Below are positions 1-10,334 of a stretch of 64,000 bases of DNA, in pieces. This DNA is from Oopsacas minuta (taxonomy: Eukaryota; Porifera; Hexactinellida; Lyssacinosida; Leucopsacidae), in contig JAKMXF010000323.1 of assembly GCA_024704765.1 (NCBI GenBank), positions 292,403 to 356,402 on the forward strand, given 5' to 3'. The notes beneath the pieces are model-generated. The model saw only the letters and a list, made by a program, of their open reading frames with translations. It was not told the origin of the DNA and made no database searches. Position numbers and translations under genes: made by a program. Every line of letters begins with the position of its first letter. The stretch's first letter is position 1.

Positions 1-362
1 AACAGTCCCCTCTGATTTCCCATTATAATGACCTATCTATAGTGGCGACCTGCTCAACGCGACCAGCGGCCACCATTTTTGGTCCCTTACTGGCGCTAAA
101 CCACCTGTCTCTAACGGCCAAGCTCCTTGATCATACGCCACATTATATAGCGGTCGCCTCCCATAAGATCTACATATGACAAGTCCCTTGGGTAGCCATC
201 ATGACTTACTTCCACTATATTATTATAAATATCGGTCACTTGTCTTAAAGGCCAACTTCTCTATATCACCACCATTAACATAAAGTTCCTACCACACTAG
301 TGTATAACGGTCACTTTTGGTCAGACCCTTTGGTGGCCGTTAGGCCACTTTTAATGAGGAAC
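1..362 (-). repeat. Pogo/Tigger-type miniature element, truncated by window edge
   Basis: This is a reverse-complement copy of the complete element at 44842-45265. Shared blocks include the stretch around 'GACAAGTCCCTTGGGTAGCC' (179 onward) and 'GGTCACTTGTCTTAAAGGCC' (234 onward). The outer TIR that should follow at about 360 is missing, and the other end lies off the window. Repeated GTGGCCGTTATA-like words are typical of Tigger-derived miniature elements. No coding capacity. Confidence 0.75.
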
Positions 363-1544
363 TTGTAGATCCACCTGAACATACATGCGGGCGGGCGGTT
401 CATTATCATTATTTCATTATTTTGTGACGTATCAACTGGAAAATTTGTTCATTGACTACATTCATAAAAATTATTTTAATTACTAAATTCAAATTTGATA
501 TGATAATAGGCTAGAGCTAGACTATGAAAAAGATACTTTTGTGTATTCTAGCTAGTTTATACACCTTGTAGTTGAAATAATGACAATAATGACAATATTA
601 GTGCGGTAGGCAAATCAGATGCGGGCGGTGGAGCTGAAACAACCTCGGAATCCGAGGCAATGGGATATTATTATATATTCCAAAAAATACTTCTGATATT
701 AACTTAAGCCCATTGTCGTATTCGCTATGTTCACTATCAAATATACAAACGAATATTTTTGGAATAGGAATGCTGTACGGATTAGCGAGGGTATTTTTGC
801 TGGAACCTGCCTCTATCTGGGAGGCCCAACTTTTTAGGCCAAATTTTGCTGGGAGTGCACTCCTAAGTCCCTAAAAGACATGCAAACACAATCGGTTTTA
901 TTTTTGAAATAGTAACCTTCATGTATACTGTATAGTATGTTTCAGAGTCTACTATGTACAGTAGTTTTGCTGGAAAATTTTATTTGTGTATGACCCAGTA
1001 AGAGTGATAATATGAGATGAATAATCAAATTGATAATTCTATTATTGAATTTAATTCAGATACTTGAAACTGGTACATTTTGACACCATTAATGGATTTC
1101 TGATTGATGTTAAGCCACACGATATACCCTTTATAATTATATTCAGATAAAATGATATCGTCTGGTTGACGAATTGGTATATTTCTGGACAAATTTAGCA
1201 AGGTTACAACCGAATATCAGAATTTGGTTTGGTCAAAACCAAATATTATCAGTAGTATTCAGTTAGAGGGGTTTCATCATGTATAAATGTATCTTTCAGA
1301 GCCTGAGGAACTTTAGATAATGCACCTGTGATTTCAAGGTTATTCAAATATTATGCAAGATAAAAACATTTTCAAGACATTTTCATACAAAATACACAAA
1401 TTATGGTGATGATGTAGTTGTCACGTTACTAGTTAGAGTATAAGCCATGGTTAACACATTTGGGAAAATCCTATAACTCGATAGCTCCGTTAACATTATG
1501 GTGTTAGAGATATACTGTGGCAATTTTTGTACCATCTCTTGTAT
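363..1544. other. Non-coding stretch, no gene recognised
   Basis: No supported reading frame, exon or RNA gene. It is AT-rich. A block at about 1198-1222 (GGTTACAACCGAATATCAG) recurs in related form near 40270 and near 59930-60060, so part of it is a dispersed repeat. The remainder holds nothing I can identify. Confidence 0.5.
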
Positions 1545-1823
1545 ATTTGGCTAGAAGGCTGAAATTTGTACTAAAGGTAGATATACCAATCCAAATATAC
1601 ATGTTTGTTATATTTTGATTTTTGGCCCATGGGCCGATATATTCATGACTTTCTGAGGGCAATCCGGCAAATTTCGGTACATTACGCGGAAATTTGCCGC
1701 CCTCAGAAGGTCATGAATATTTCGAAAAATGGACCAAAATATATAATCTAGCATAAAATCTATTACATGTATATTTGAATTGGTATCTCTACTTCCAGTA
1801 GAAATTTCAGCCATCTAGCAAAA
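1545..1823. repeat. Foldback (long inverted repeat), about 280 bp
   Basis: The sequence from about 1545 (TTTGGCTAGAAGGCTGAAAT) pairs with its reverse complement ending at about 1823 (CAGCCATCTAGCAAAATT). Pairing continues inward through GATATACCAATCCAAATATA and a core in which TCATGACTTTCTGAGGGC pairs with CTCAGAAGGTCATGA. Small reading frames across it are by-products of the symmetry. Probably a degenerate non-autonomous transposon. Confidence 0.7.
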
Positions 1824-2737
1824 TTATCCAAAGACTACAGTCGAAACTTTCCAAAATGCACTTGGTTGCCAAGCTAATCATATATGTATGGGTGAAGTCA
1901 TTTTAAAATGGCTATAACTCCTAAGATACTTGAGCCTTGCAAAATTCTTTTCAAGGTGCACTCATACCCTTAGTTAGTTACTATTCAATATGTGGATTTG
2001 AGATTTTTCAGGAATTAGCGTCAGGCTGTCAGTGGTCCTACAGGGTGTTGTTCGGATGCTAGACGAGCTCCAGGTTGTAGAACATGATAAGGGGGACCAT
2101 TTATAGCGGAATAGGCGTAGATAGTTGATAGAGGTTGCTGATAACTCTAGGCCTACTGTTATAGTGTGACCATTGTCTAGGATCAGGATTTTCGCCAAAA
2201 TTCTTATTTGTCCAGGATTTAATACATAACTACACTGTAACCACTATAAGCAGGGCAACTTTGGTCCACCTTCATTCAATTTCCTCTATGACTGGGGAGT
2301 GGGGCCTACTTTAAGATAATTACTTTAAAGATAAATCAAAGCCAAAATCCAATCCGTATTTCATTTCCCACACAAATGTAAATCCATATCCAATCTATAT
2401 ACATTTCGAATACGAATATCAAAATCAAATCCACGAAATTTCATTGAACTGATGGATTCCTTTGGACTTTAGAGAAGCCAAATCCATCCGAAATCCATAA
2501 TCCACCCGACCCCCCTGCTCACATCAATGAAATTTACCTCTATAAGTGTGAAATTCTAACATAAATATTCTTGGATAATCAACTTTAGAGCTATATTTGG
2601 AGAAATACCCACATTTTTCGCTATAATGAATTGAAATATTTTGATGTCTCAGAAGAGATTTCTTACAAATATTTATATTCAACCAATAAACTTAGGGCAT
2701 ATTATAATAAGCCATAGCCTACTCTACATAAAGTCTA
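1824..2737. other. Non-coding stretch, no gene recognised
   Basis: No conserved reading frame. Short words recur elsewhere (TTGTCCAGGATTT at about 2208 and again at about 3851), which suggests old repeats. I see no structural RNA or clear element ends. Confidence 0.4.
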
Positions 2738-3783
2738 ACAGTAACTTGTTGATTTTGGTCTAGGCCCACTAGAGATACGTAACTCGATGAAACAAATTCA
2801 ATGTGATTTCTATTTTGCATAAACTGTGCTATTTTACCCGAATAGATGTAATGCATATTTGTAGAGTAGCAAATTATCAATAATTTAAGCTTAAAAATTT
2901 CAGGAATGTGTCAAAATATGTGTCTAGTAAGCAATTATTTGTTAAATTATGCCATTCCTCTAAGCCCTGTAGAACGTTAAATATTGCATATTTCATTTCC
3001 AAGTGAACATAAGAAATGATCTATAGATAGATTGATAGAAAATATATAAAAATTGTCATACAAAGTTGGTCAGTTCTTGAGTTCCAGGAGCGACCAGGGA
3101 TGACACATTTTCTGATATTTCACTTATAACTTGATAATGGTTAAATTATGGTCGAAATCAAGATAGCCTCTATATAGTATATAACAGACTTCCCATACCA
3201 CAATTATAAATTTTGTAATGATATCTCTCACCAATATGGCGTATTGTTAATATACCCAAATGTGATCATTTTTCAAATTCCGCGATAAGCTTAAGAGTTA
3301 TCAAAAAAATATATTATCAGGTATGGGAAATCGTATATGTATTATATATTAGCTATCGTGATTTGACCATAATTTCAACGATTATCGAATTATAAGTGGA
3401 TTATCAGAAAATGTGTCATCCCTGGTCGCTCTTGTAAATCAAGAACGAGTCAACTTTTGTATAACAATTATTAGATATTTTGTATCAATCTATCTATAGA
3501 TCATTTCTTATGCCCACTTGGAAATGAAATATGCAATATTTTACGTTCTACAGCGTTTAGAGTAATGGCATATTTAACAAATAATTGCTTACTAGACACA
3601 TATTATGCTAAATTCCTGGAATTTCTTAGCATAAAATGGTTGATAAATAGTTATTCTACAAATATGCACTACGTCTATTCGGGTAAAATACCATAGTTTA
3701 TGCAAAATAGAACTCACATAGAATTTGTATCATCGAGTTACGTATCTCTAGTGGGCCTAGTCTAAAATCTACAAGTTACTGTT
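2738..3783. repeat. Large foldback element, arms about 500 bp
   Basis: The left arm starts AACAGTAACTTG at 2738. It pairs over about 500 bases with a right arm ending CAAGTTACTGTT at about 3783. Paired blocks include GGCCCACTAGAGATACGTAA (2763) with its complement near 3745, and AGCGACCAGGGATGACACAT (3089) with its complement near 3420. Arms differ by scattered substitutions and small indels, so the element is old. The loop near 3250-3300 is short. No protein coding. A diverged half-copy appears at about 14150-14300. Confidence 0.85.
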
Positions 3784-3872
3784 ATGCCTGTACATGTATT
3801 TCAAAATTGTGTCCAGGAAAACCACGGAATTTTCGGTAAAAAGTGATTCATTGTCCAGGATTTGGACCAAAC

Positions 3873-4223
3873 CAGAGATGCACCGTATATGAAATTTCTC
3901 ATCCGGCCGGGGAAGACATCCGGCTTCAAATTTCCGGTTATTAAATATTTGGGTACTCCACCTATCTCAGTATATAGTGAAAGATTATTTAGTAGTATTT
4001 GAAGAAAGGCTCAACAGATAGTTACCTGAAAAGGTGATCATCTTCTCTTTATTCAGAAAAATTTAAGATTATTAGATTTCCATTTTAGTGTCTCGATAGG
4101 TTTGATTTAGCACAGTATGTCTAGGACTAGACATTTGAGTTATTATACGTAGATTACATCAAATCATGCATTTTGTCTATATATAGTATTATCCGGCCTG
4201 ACTGGATATCCGGTGCTTCTCTA
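3873..4223. repeat. hAT-type miniature element with perfect 8-bp TSD
   Basis: The ends are CAGAGATGCACCG (3873) and CGGTGCTTCTCTA (to 4223), imperfect TIRs of the hAT kind. The identical octamer GACCAAAC flanks both sides (3865-3872 and 4224-4231), as expected for the 8-bp target duplication made by hAT transposases. The interior is rich in CCGG words near both ends and has no coding potential. Length 351 bp. Confidence 0.85.
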
Positions 4224-4231
4224 GACCAAAC

Positions 4232-4757
4232 CATCAGGCCACACTACACTGTCAGCACCCCCATTTTAGTAGCAAGCAATCCTAAAGATGAGATGTTAGC
4301 TACACATCTGTAGCGGCGGACCTAATAAAGCGTGAAATGTTCCTTTAAACCACAAAAATAATAGAAAATGCTTAGGAAGATTGTGTTAGACAAATTCTGA
4401 GTTTACACCACTCACTCCCTTTATCCACCTTAAATAAACTACTAGCAAATCCCTTGAGGGTCGCACAGCGATGTTCATTCTAAACTCATGTTACGAATTT
4501 TATGTATTTAGGCATGGACACCGAGTCCCGCCAGGGCAACTGCCACATTATATCTTGACAACCATAAGTTGGATCGCTTTGCCCAAAAAGCAAATAGGTA
4601 GCTCATGGCACGAGCTCTTTACATAAAAACCCAAATTAGACATATCTGGCACTCCTAAACAATAGGGGTCCTGGAGCCTTGAATTAATTAGTAATACAGG
4701 ATTATCTACACGTTCAATTCTATAATATTAGTTCTTTTATGAGAGAAACAATGAAAA
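4232..4757. other. Downstream flank of NOSIP, no gene recognised
   Basis: No conserved reading frame. It would hold the 3' untranslated region of the minus-strand NOSIP gene. I see no canonical AATAAA shortly after the stop codon, only a CATAAA-like variant near 4735. Confidence 0.35.
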
Positions 4758-5597
4758 TCAGAACATAAGAGAAGGCGACTTTTTAGATGAACTCAACTCA
4801 GCGCCAGATCCAGAAAATCCCATCCCACCTATCCTAAGTTTGATAATATCATTCTTTTCCAGAACATTCCCAGTGATTGGATGGGTCATCTCTCCAGTCT
4901 CCTTGATGCCAGATTTAATCAATTTCTCCACGCACTCTAATGTTACAACATCTCCTGTAGGGCGTAGAACTGCACAAGGTACTGAGTTACCAAGATTATC
5001 CCCCGTAACTGAACACACAAATGTATTGGCTTCATCCGAAGATGCTTTAAAAGAAACTTTAACCAAATCTCTCAGAGAGAGAGGATTCCCACTCATAGGA
5101 CAATAAATATTTTTATCGGGCTTAGAAATGTCATCTTGTACAACATCAGGAGTAAGCGTTGGTATCCAGAAACTCTTTAATCCTGTACTGAGATAATTTT
5201 TCGAACAAGTGGTGCGAGGGGCTGAGTTAGGGAGGATGCTATCTTCAGAACGCTTGAAATATAAAATTTCAGATTTTGAATTATTCTTCTCTTCTAAAGC
5301 TTTTTGCATAGAAATTTTCTTCATACGATTTTGATACACCTTTAATTTCTTGGAATATTCTTTTTTCTGATGAAAAATATATTCGAGTATGGCTTCCCTT
5401 TCGTAAAGAAAACCATTCGGTGTGATTACAGGGTTAATGCATGGTTGGAGAGTTAAACAGCAAGCATTAAATTTGTTCATTGAATCTTTAGACATCCGAA
5501 TTTTCTGAAGGCCATATCCACCAGAAATACTGTCTTTCAGCCTTTCGTGATAAGTGTATACTGCACCTGCAGTACAATTTTTGCCATGGCGGCTCAT
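4758..5597 (-). CDS. NOSIP: Nitric oxide synthase-interacting protein homologue
   Basis: The 279-aa product is slightly shorter than vertebrate NOSIP (about 300 aa). It opens with the family signature MSRHGKNCTAGAVYTYHERL, followed by a split U-box/RING-like half (CCLTLQPCINPVITPNGFLY, then YEREAILEYIFHQKKE, about residues 46-77). A basic coiled linker follows. The second half has SFWIPTLTPD (about 142), YCPMSGNPLSL and PCAVLRPTGDVVTLECVEKL, and the C-terminus has the conserved GMGFSGSGAEL. The family is an E3 ubiquitin ligase that binds nitric oxide synthases and is found in the nucleus and spliceosome-associated fractions. The start is fixed by alignment of the first residues. Upstream (about 5611-5625) a pyrimidine-rich TTGTATTGTTTCTAG could be a 3' splice site in the 5' UTR. 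No coding introns, stops or frameshifts are seen, so it is a real gene or a young retrocopy. Confidence 0.95.
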   Translation of the reverse strand: MSRHGKNCTAGAVYTYHERLKDSISGGYGLQKIRMSKDSMNKFNACCLTLQPCINPVITPNGFLYEREAILEYIFHQKKEYSKKLKVYQNRMKKISMQKALEEKNNSKSEILYFKRSEDSILPNSAPRTTCSKNYLSTGLKSFWIPTLTPDVVQDDISKPDKNIYCPMSGNPLSLRDLVKVSFKASSDEANTFVCSVTGDNLGNSVPCAVLRPTGDVVTLECVEKLIKSGIKETGEMTHPITGNVLEKNDIIKLRIGGMGFSGSGAELSSSKKSPSLMF

Positions 5598-5837
5598 GAA
5601 AGCAAATATGCTAGAAACAATACAAAAGAATTCATAGACAGCGGGAGTGACACGTCTTGAACACTCCGTGCTCGCATGAAGAACGCTTCGGGCGATCTGT
5701 AATATGGGTTATATATCATCATCTACCTTATATCGATTAGTGTTGCATCGATGAAGACTGGACACTCGTTAAAATGGAATACCAAGAAAAACCAATGGAA
5801 CCCTTGTGGCAAAATATAATTAAGAAAGGCTGTGTAG

Positions 5838-6126
5838 AGTGCCGGTGTCATATAGCAATCTTCTGTAACTATCCCCCCAGGAAGAATACTATATAGTAAT
5901 CTTCCCGGGGGAAAATTATCATGTAGAGTAAAGTTCCCCCTATCTCGATTATAATGTAATCCACTGGCTTTAATTATGGCTCGTATGATGAAACTCAAAA
6001 GACTTTAACTGCTTTTGAATAGGGAAACTCTTTACTATGCATGATAATTTCTCCCTGGAAGAATACTATCTAGTATTCTTCCCGGGGGGATAGTTACAGA
6101 TGATTACTATATGACACTGGCAACGC
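5838..6126. repeat. Foldback element with GGAAGAATACTA...TAGTATTCTTCC palindromes
   Basis: The arm from about 5838 (GTGCCGGTGTCATATAG) pairs with the arm ending at about 6125 (CTATATGACACTGGCA). Each arm carries a smaller palindrome around GGAAGAATACTATATAG, followed by AATTATCATG. The same palindromic words recur at about 46500-46680 and on both sides of the mariner at 47021-47805, so this is a dispersed family. No coding. Confidence 0.75.
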
Positions 6127-6622
6127 ACGGTGACCAGATGAGTAATGACGAAAACCTAGACAATTTGAAATGTTTAATAAAAACTGGCATTACTGAACAA
6201 ATGAAATTCGAAACAAAAAACCGGACAGCATTTAATCTGCGTGAAATCGCATATTGAGCATAGTAGACCTAAATTGCGGCTCCACGGGACCACTTGTGGG
6301 GCTACTAATACTGTTTCAATGGGAAGTGAGATTTCTAACGCACCACTTTTGTAATGGTACTACGGTTTAACGGACCCCTTCAAATCCTTGCCGCTGTGCT
6401 TGGAGTACGTAGTTATATTTCCCGGGAGAGGAAACACATATTATTCCCCGGGAATTCTGGGAAAACGGGAAATGGTTTAGGATACAACTTGTCAACGGAA
6501 CGGAAACATCACAGAGGAATTAGTAATTTAATCTAAAAATCAGATTTGCATAAACTCTGTGTGGCCAGGTTATTATACTATTGTAGTATGGATGGAATAA
6601 TGCTAAAAACTAGAGTTCGTGT

Positions 6623-6754
6623 CAGTGCTCGACAAATGCGGTGTTTGTATAGCTACCAAATTTTCCATAAAGCCCTAAAAAATGTAATTAGGCTTAGTTA
6701 TGCTAGCTGGTGGCTAAGTTAGCCACGAAGGAATTTCAATTTTGTCGAGCGCTG
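6623..6754. repeat. 132-bp hAT-like miniature element with perfect TSD
   Basis: The ends CAGTGCTCGACAAA and TTTGTCGAGCGCTG form a TIR with one mismatch in 14. The octamer GTTCGTGT is present immediately on both sides (6615-6622 and 6755-6762). This is a textbook small non-autonomous hAT structure. Confidence 0.88.
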
Positions 6755-7571
6755 GTTCGTGTGCAATTCTTGGACAACTTGCTTGCTTTTTGTAAAATAT
6801 AACTCTTAATGACTAAAAAAAATTGTATTCCATTTTTCAACTTTTTGGCGTCACTTTTGGACACATTAAAATGCACATAAATCATTCACTGTAAATAGTG
6901 ACCACTTTTTATGTCGATATTTGCAATCAGGGAATATTACGTTTTTACAGATCCAATTTTCATCTTCTGTTAATGTGAGGAATTGTAACTATAAATGCAT
7001 AAGCTATATTATTAAATCTCAATTGTTGTCTGTCTGATTGTGTATCCATTGCCAAGTAAAGGTTTACGGTTTGCAATTTTGAAATTGTCGCATAACTATA
7101 TATTTAGGTGTTATCAAGGAAGTAAATAGAATTCAATAAAACTTCACTAAATATATCGAACATGCTGAATCCGATTTTCACACTTTAAGATTAATCTAAT
7201 GTAATTTATTGTTGTTTTTGTGAAATATAAAGTAAACAAATTATCCAAATCTCAAAATATACGTACAGCCTTGCTCTAAACGGCTACCCAGAGGTAACTA
7301 AGTACTCTGAATCCGAATTTCGCATCTTCAAGTTGCTCATTTGTAATTTATTATTGTTTTAGGTACATAAAGTAATCAAATTTCAAAATTGTAGGTAGAA
7401 ACAGTTTCAATGGTTATACTGAGATAATCGGGTATACTGAATCTGAATATAGTATTGCAAACAACATCTATATTATTCAATCTCAATTGTTGTTTGTTTG
7501 TTTGTTAGTTTGCCCGTTAATATAGGTATATTTGTGAATTACATTTTTCTATATGTATATATATATATATA

Positions 7572-8486
7572 CAGTTAGGGGACAAAAGTATTCGAACACA
7601 CAAATATATTGTCATAAATTGTATACTCTTTCCCGCTCCTATATATTGTGTAGTCTATATTCGTAGCTGCTATCTAGTAATCTGTATAGAATAACTTATG
7701 TTTTTCAAGAATTTCAAAAAATTATTTTCGATTTGCACTTTTTGAAGGTGTTAATTATTAATAATTATTAGATAATTATTGATAATCAAAATATGTGGTA
7801 ATTCAAAGCCTATTAAGAATCTATAATTTCTGACTTGATATTTGAATTCTACGTAGGCGAGTTACCCCAGATTGAAATATCCAATGGGATTGAACAATTT
7901 TTACCAAAGTTATAGAAGAATTTCAATTTGTCCTAAATGTGCCACTTTTTTCAAAAAGTGGCACAGGTGGCAGGAAAAAGCGCCACTACAAGGAAATCAA
8001 CTAGGGTTAGGAGGAATAAGTCGAAGTGATATTTTCGAATGATATGACTATGCTAACCCTTGAATTCCAAAATAACCTCTTGGTAGCGGCCACTTGTGCC
8101 ACCTTGGGCCAAAGGTGGCACAAATGGCACAAATTGAAATTCATCTATAACTCTGGTAAAAATTGCTCAATCCAATTGGAAATTTCAATCTGGGGTAACT
8201 CGCCTACGTAGAATTCAAATATCAAGTCAGAAATTATAGATTCTTAATAGCATTGAATTACCACATATTTTGATTATCAATAATTATCTAATAATTATTA
8301 ATAATCAACACCTTCAAAAAGTGTAAATCGAAAATAATTTTTTGAAATTCTTGAAAAACATATGTTATTCTATACAAATTACTAGATAGCAGCTACGAAT
8401 ATAGACTACACAATATATAGGAGCGGGAAAGAGTATACAATTTATGACAATATATTTGTGTGGTCGAATACTTTGTCCCCTGACTG
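7572..8486. repeat. Tc1-type foldback element, about 400-bp arms, TA target
   Basis: The ends are CAGTTAGGGGACAAAAGTAT and ATACTTTGTCCCCTGACTG, typical of Tc1-like TIRs. TA dinucleotides flank it (7570-7571 and 8487-8488). The arms match over about 400 bases each and meet near 7950-8090 in GTGCCACTT/AAGGTGGCAC words. Pairing is nearly complete, so a transcript would form a very long hairpin. No transposase. It sits in an (AT)n run inside the larger repeat at 7004-9212. Confidence 0.88.
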
Positions 8487-8502
8487 TATATGTATATATT
8501 AT

Positions 8503-8833
8503 AATACTCAAAGGAGCCGTCAACCTCGATGCCCAATGCGCCGAGTTCATCGCAAGGGACGAGCCTAGGGCTCGTATATCAAAGTATACATCACTGTATT
8601 TAGCTGTTTTATATCTTTAAATATATTAACTAAACATTTAACAATATTTGATCATATTGGCTAATGAAAATTGATCTCGACTCCCGATACGCCATCCGGT
8701 AGTAAAAACAACAATAGGATTTGTATTTAATTAGTACGAGCGTTTGGTTCGTCGCTTCGCGATGAACTCGGCGCATTGCGCCTCGAGGTATCCATCATTC
8801 TCCAAATCGATGGCCCCTGTGAGTATTATAACA
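8503..8833. repeat. Nested GC-richer inverted-repeat element
   Basis: TATAATACTCAAAGGAGCC at the left is mirrored by GGCCCCTGTGAGTATTATA at the right. Internally AATGCGCCGAGTTCATCGC (about 8538) is mirrored by GCGATGAACTCGGCGCATTG (about 8759). Its base composition differs from the AT-rich surroundings, which suggests a separate insertion next to the Tc1 foldback. No coding. Confidence 0.65.
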
Positions 8834-9550
8834 TAAACATATTTATGTACCTAAAAGTAAACAAATATTCACATTATGTTGTTTACAATATCATATTCGG
8901 ACTCAGCATACTCGATAACCCAGTATAGTCGTTGAAAGCATGTTTCTACCTCAATTTTGAAATTTGTTCACTTTATATTCATAAAAACAACAATAAATTT
9001 TCACATGATTAATCCAAAAGTGTGAAAATCGGATTCCACATATTTGATATATTTAGTGAAGTTTTATTGAATTTATTTACTTCCTTGATAAACACGATAA
9101 TACATAATTATGCGACAATTTCAAAATTGGATACTGTAAATCCTTTCCTTGACAACGGACAACAAACAGACAAACAGACAGACAACATTTTGAGATTTAA
9201 TAATATAGATTAGGGAGAAAAAAGCAATAGCAAGGATGCAAAGACCTTATTAGTGTACTGTCCAATTTTAATAAATTCATTTTGGCCTATAAATACATGG
9301 TTATGCAATACCATGAAATGCGGTACGCTCGCTTTTTGGCCCTCTTTTCCAAATCCTGGATTCGCCATTGATTTAGAGGGGGCACTTTCTGGGCACCTAG
9401 GATCCATTACGTTTCCAAAACTGTCTTTTGCCCCCGTTGCCAAAATGAATGGATGAGATCAAGAGCTCGAGAAATGTATGGAATATTTCCCTACATCCTG
9501 GGATTTGTATGACAAGAGTTAGAAAGTATATCCAATTTTTATACGAAATT

Positions 9551-10334
9551 TACATGACCCCGGCATCAAATATTTATGCGGCCCACGTTAATCACATATA
9601 TTTTCGATCCTAAATTGCATTTATAAATTGCACTGTCTGCGAATTTACGATAGATCTCCTGTAGGACAACCTTAACCTTTTCAAATCTCATGCTTTTAAC
9701 CACCAGATTAGTACTAAGCATCGAATTTCCAGATATTTGATGGGCCACTTGACCAAATTCTGACCATTTATGAGAATGAAACGTAGCACATTCCTGCGTT
9801 TTCACGTAAGTTTGTAAACATAGTCATGTGAGCCCTATAATGAAAGGAAATTTCATGCTGAGTACGAATATCAGCATAGAAAAACGATTCGACTTAAAAT
9901 ATGAATGTAAGTTAAATTTTAATGCAAATTTGCGTTACTTTAACCCATTTGGAGCCCAAAACCGTTCAAAATATATTAACCTTAATATTTGAATCGATTT
10001 TTCTATTCGTATTCAGCATGAAATTTCCTTTCATTATAGGGGTTACATGACCATGTTTGGAAAAAAAAATTCCTTGACAATGCAAGAATGTGCTACATAC
10101 GCATTCTACAAAGTTGTCGGATACGGTCAATTGACTCAGCAAATTGCTGGAAAATTTAATACTGATTACGAATCTGGTTGTTAAAAGTTGATTCGATGAA
10201 ATTTAAAAAGGTTGACCCATGGGGGATCCCGGATGCATCGACCTTAGCAGACAGTGCAATTAATATATGCAATTTGGGATCGAAAATGCTTCTGATCAAC
10301 ATAGGTCGCGGAAATTTGATGCCGGAGTCATGTA
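9551..10334. repeat. Foldback element, about 390-bp arms
   Basis: TACATGACCCCGGCATCAAA at 9551 is mirrored by TTTGATGCCGGAGTCATGTA ending at 10334. The arms continue inward to a well-matched inner pair (CATGCTGAGTACGAATATCA near 9853 and its complement near 10005-10024). A fragment of the same family is visible at about 21788-21855 (CAGATTAGTACTCAACAT and following). Reading frames here are artefacts of the repeat. Confidence 0.82.

Larger units (their letters stand above)
7004..9212. repeat. Outer inverted-repeat element hosting nested insertions
   Basis: The left portion starts GCTATATTATTAAATCTCAA (7003), and a second similar start is at about 7467. It is mirrored by a right portion ending GAGATTTAATAATATAG near 9208. 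Inside the left arm, units beginning GAATCCGA recur at about 7168 and 7309. Paired blocks include AACTTCACTAAATATATCGA (about 7140) with the complement near 9060. The ends contain TGTCTGTCTG/TGTTTGTTTG runs. Two other elements lie inside (7572-8486 and about 8503-8833). A Helitron-like origin is possible but unproven. Confidence 0.65.

Noticed and set aside
7551-7571. (AT)n run as a promoter or origin signal.
   Set aside because: A simple microsatellite that served as TA target for the Tc1-type element; no functional context.
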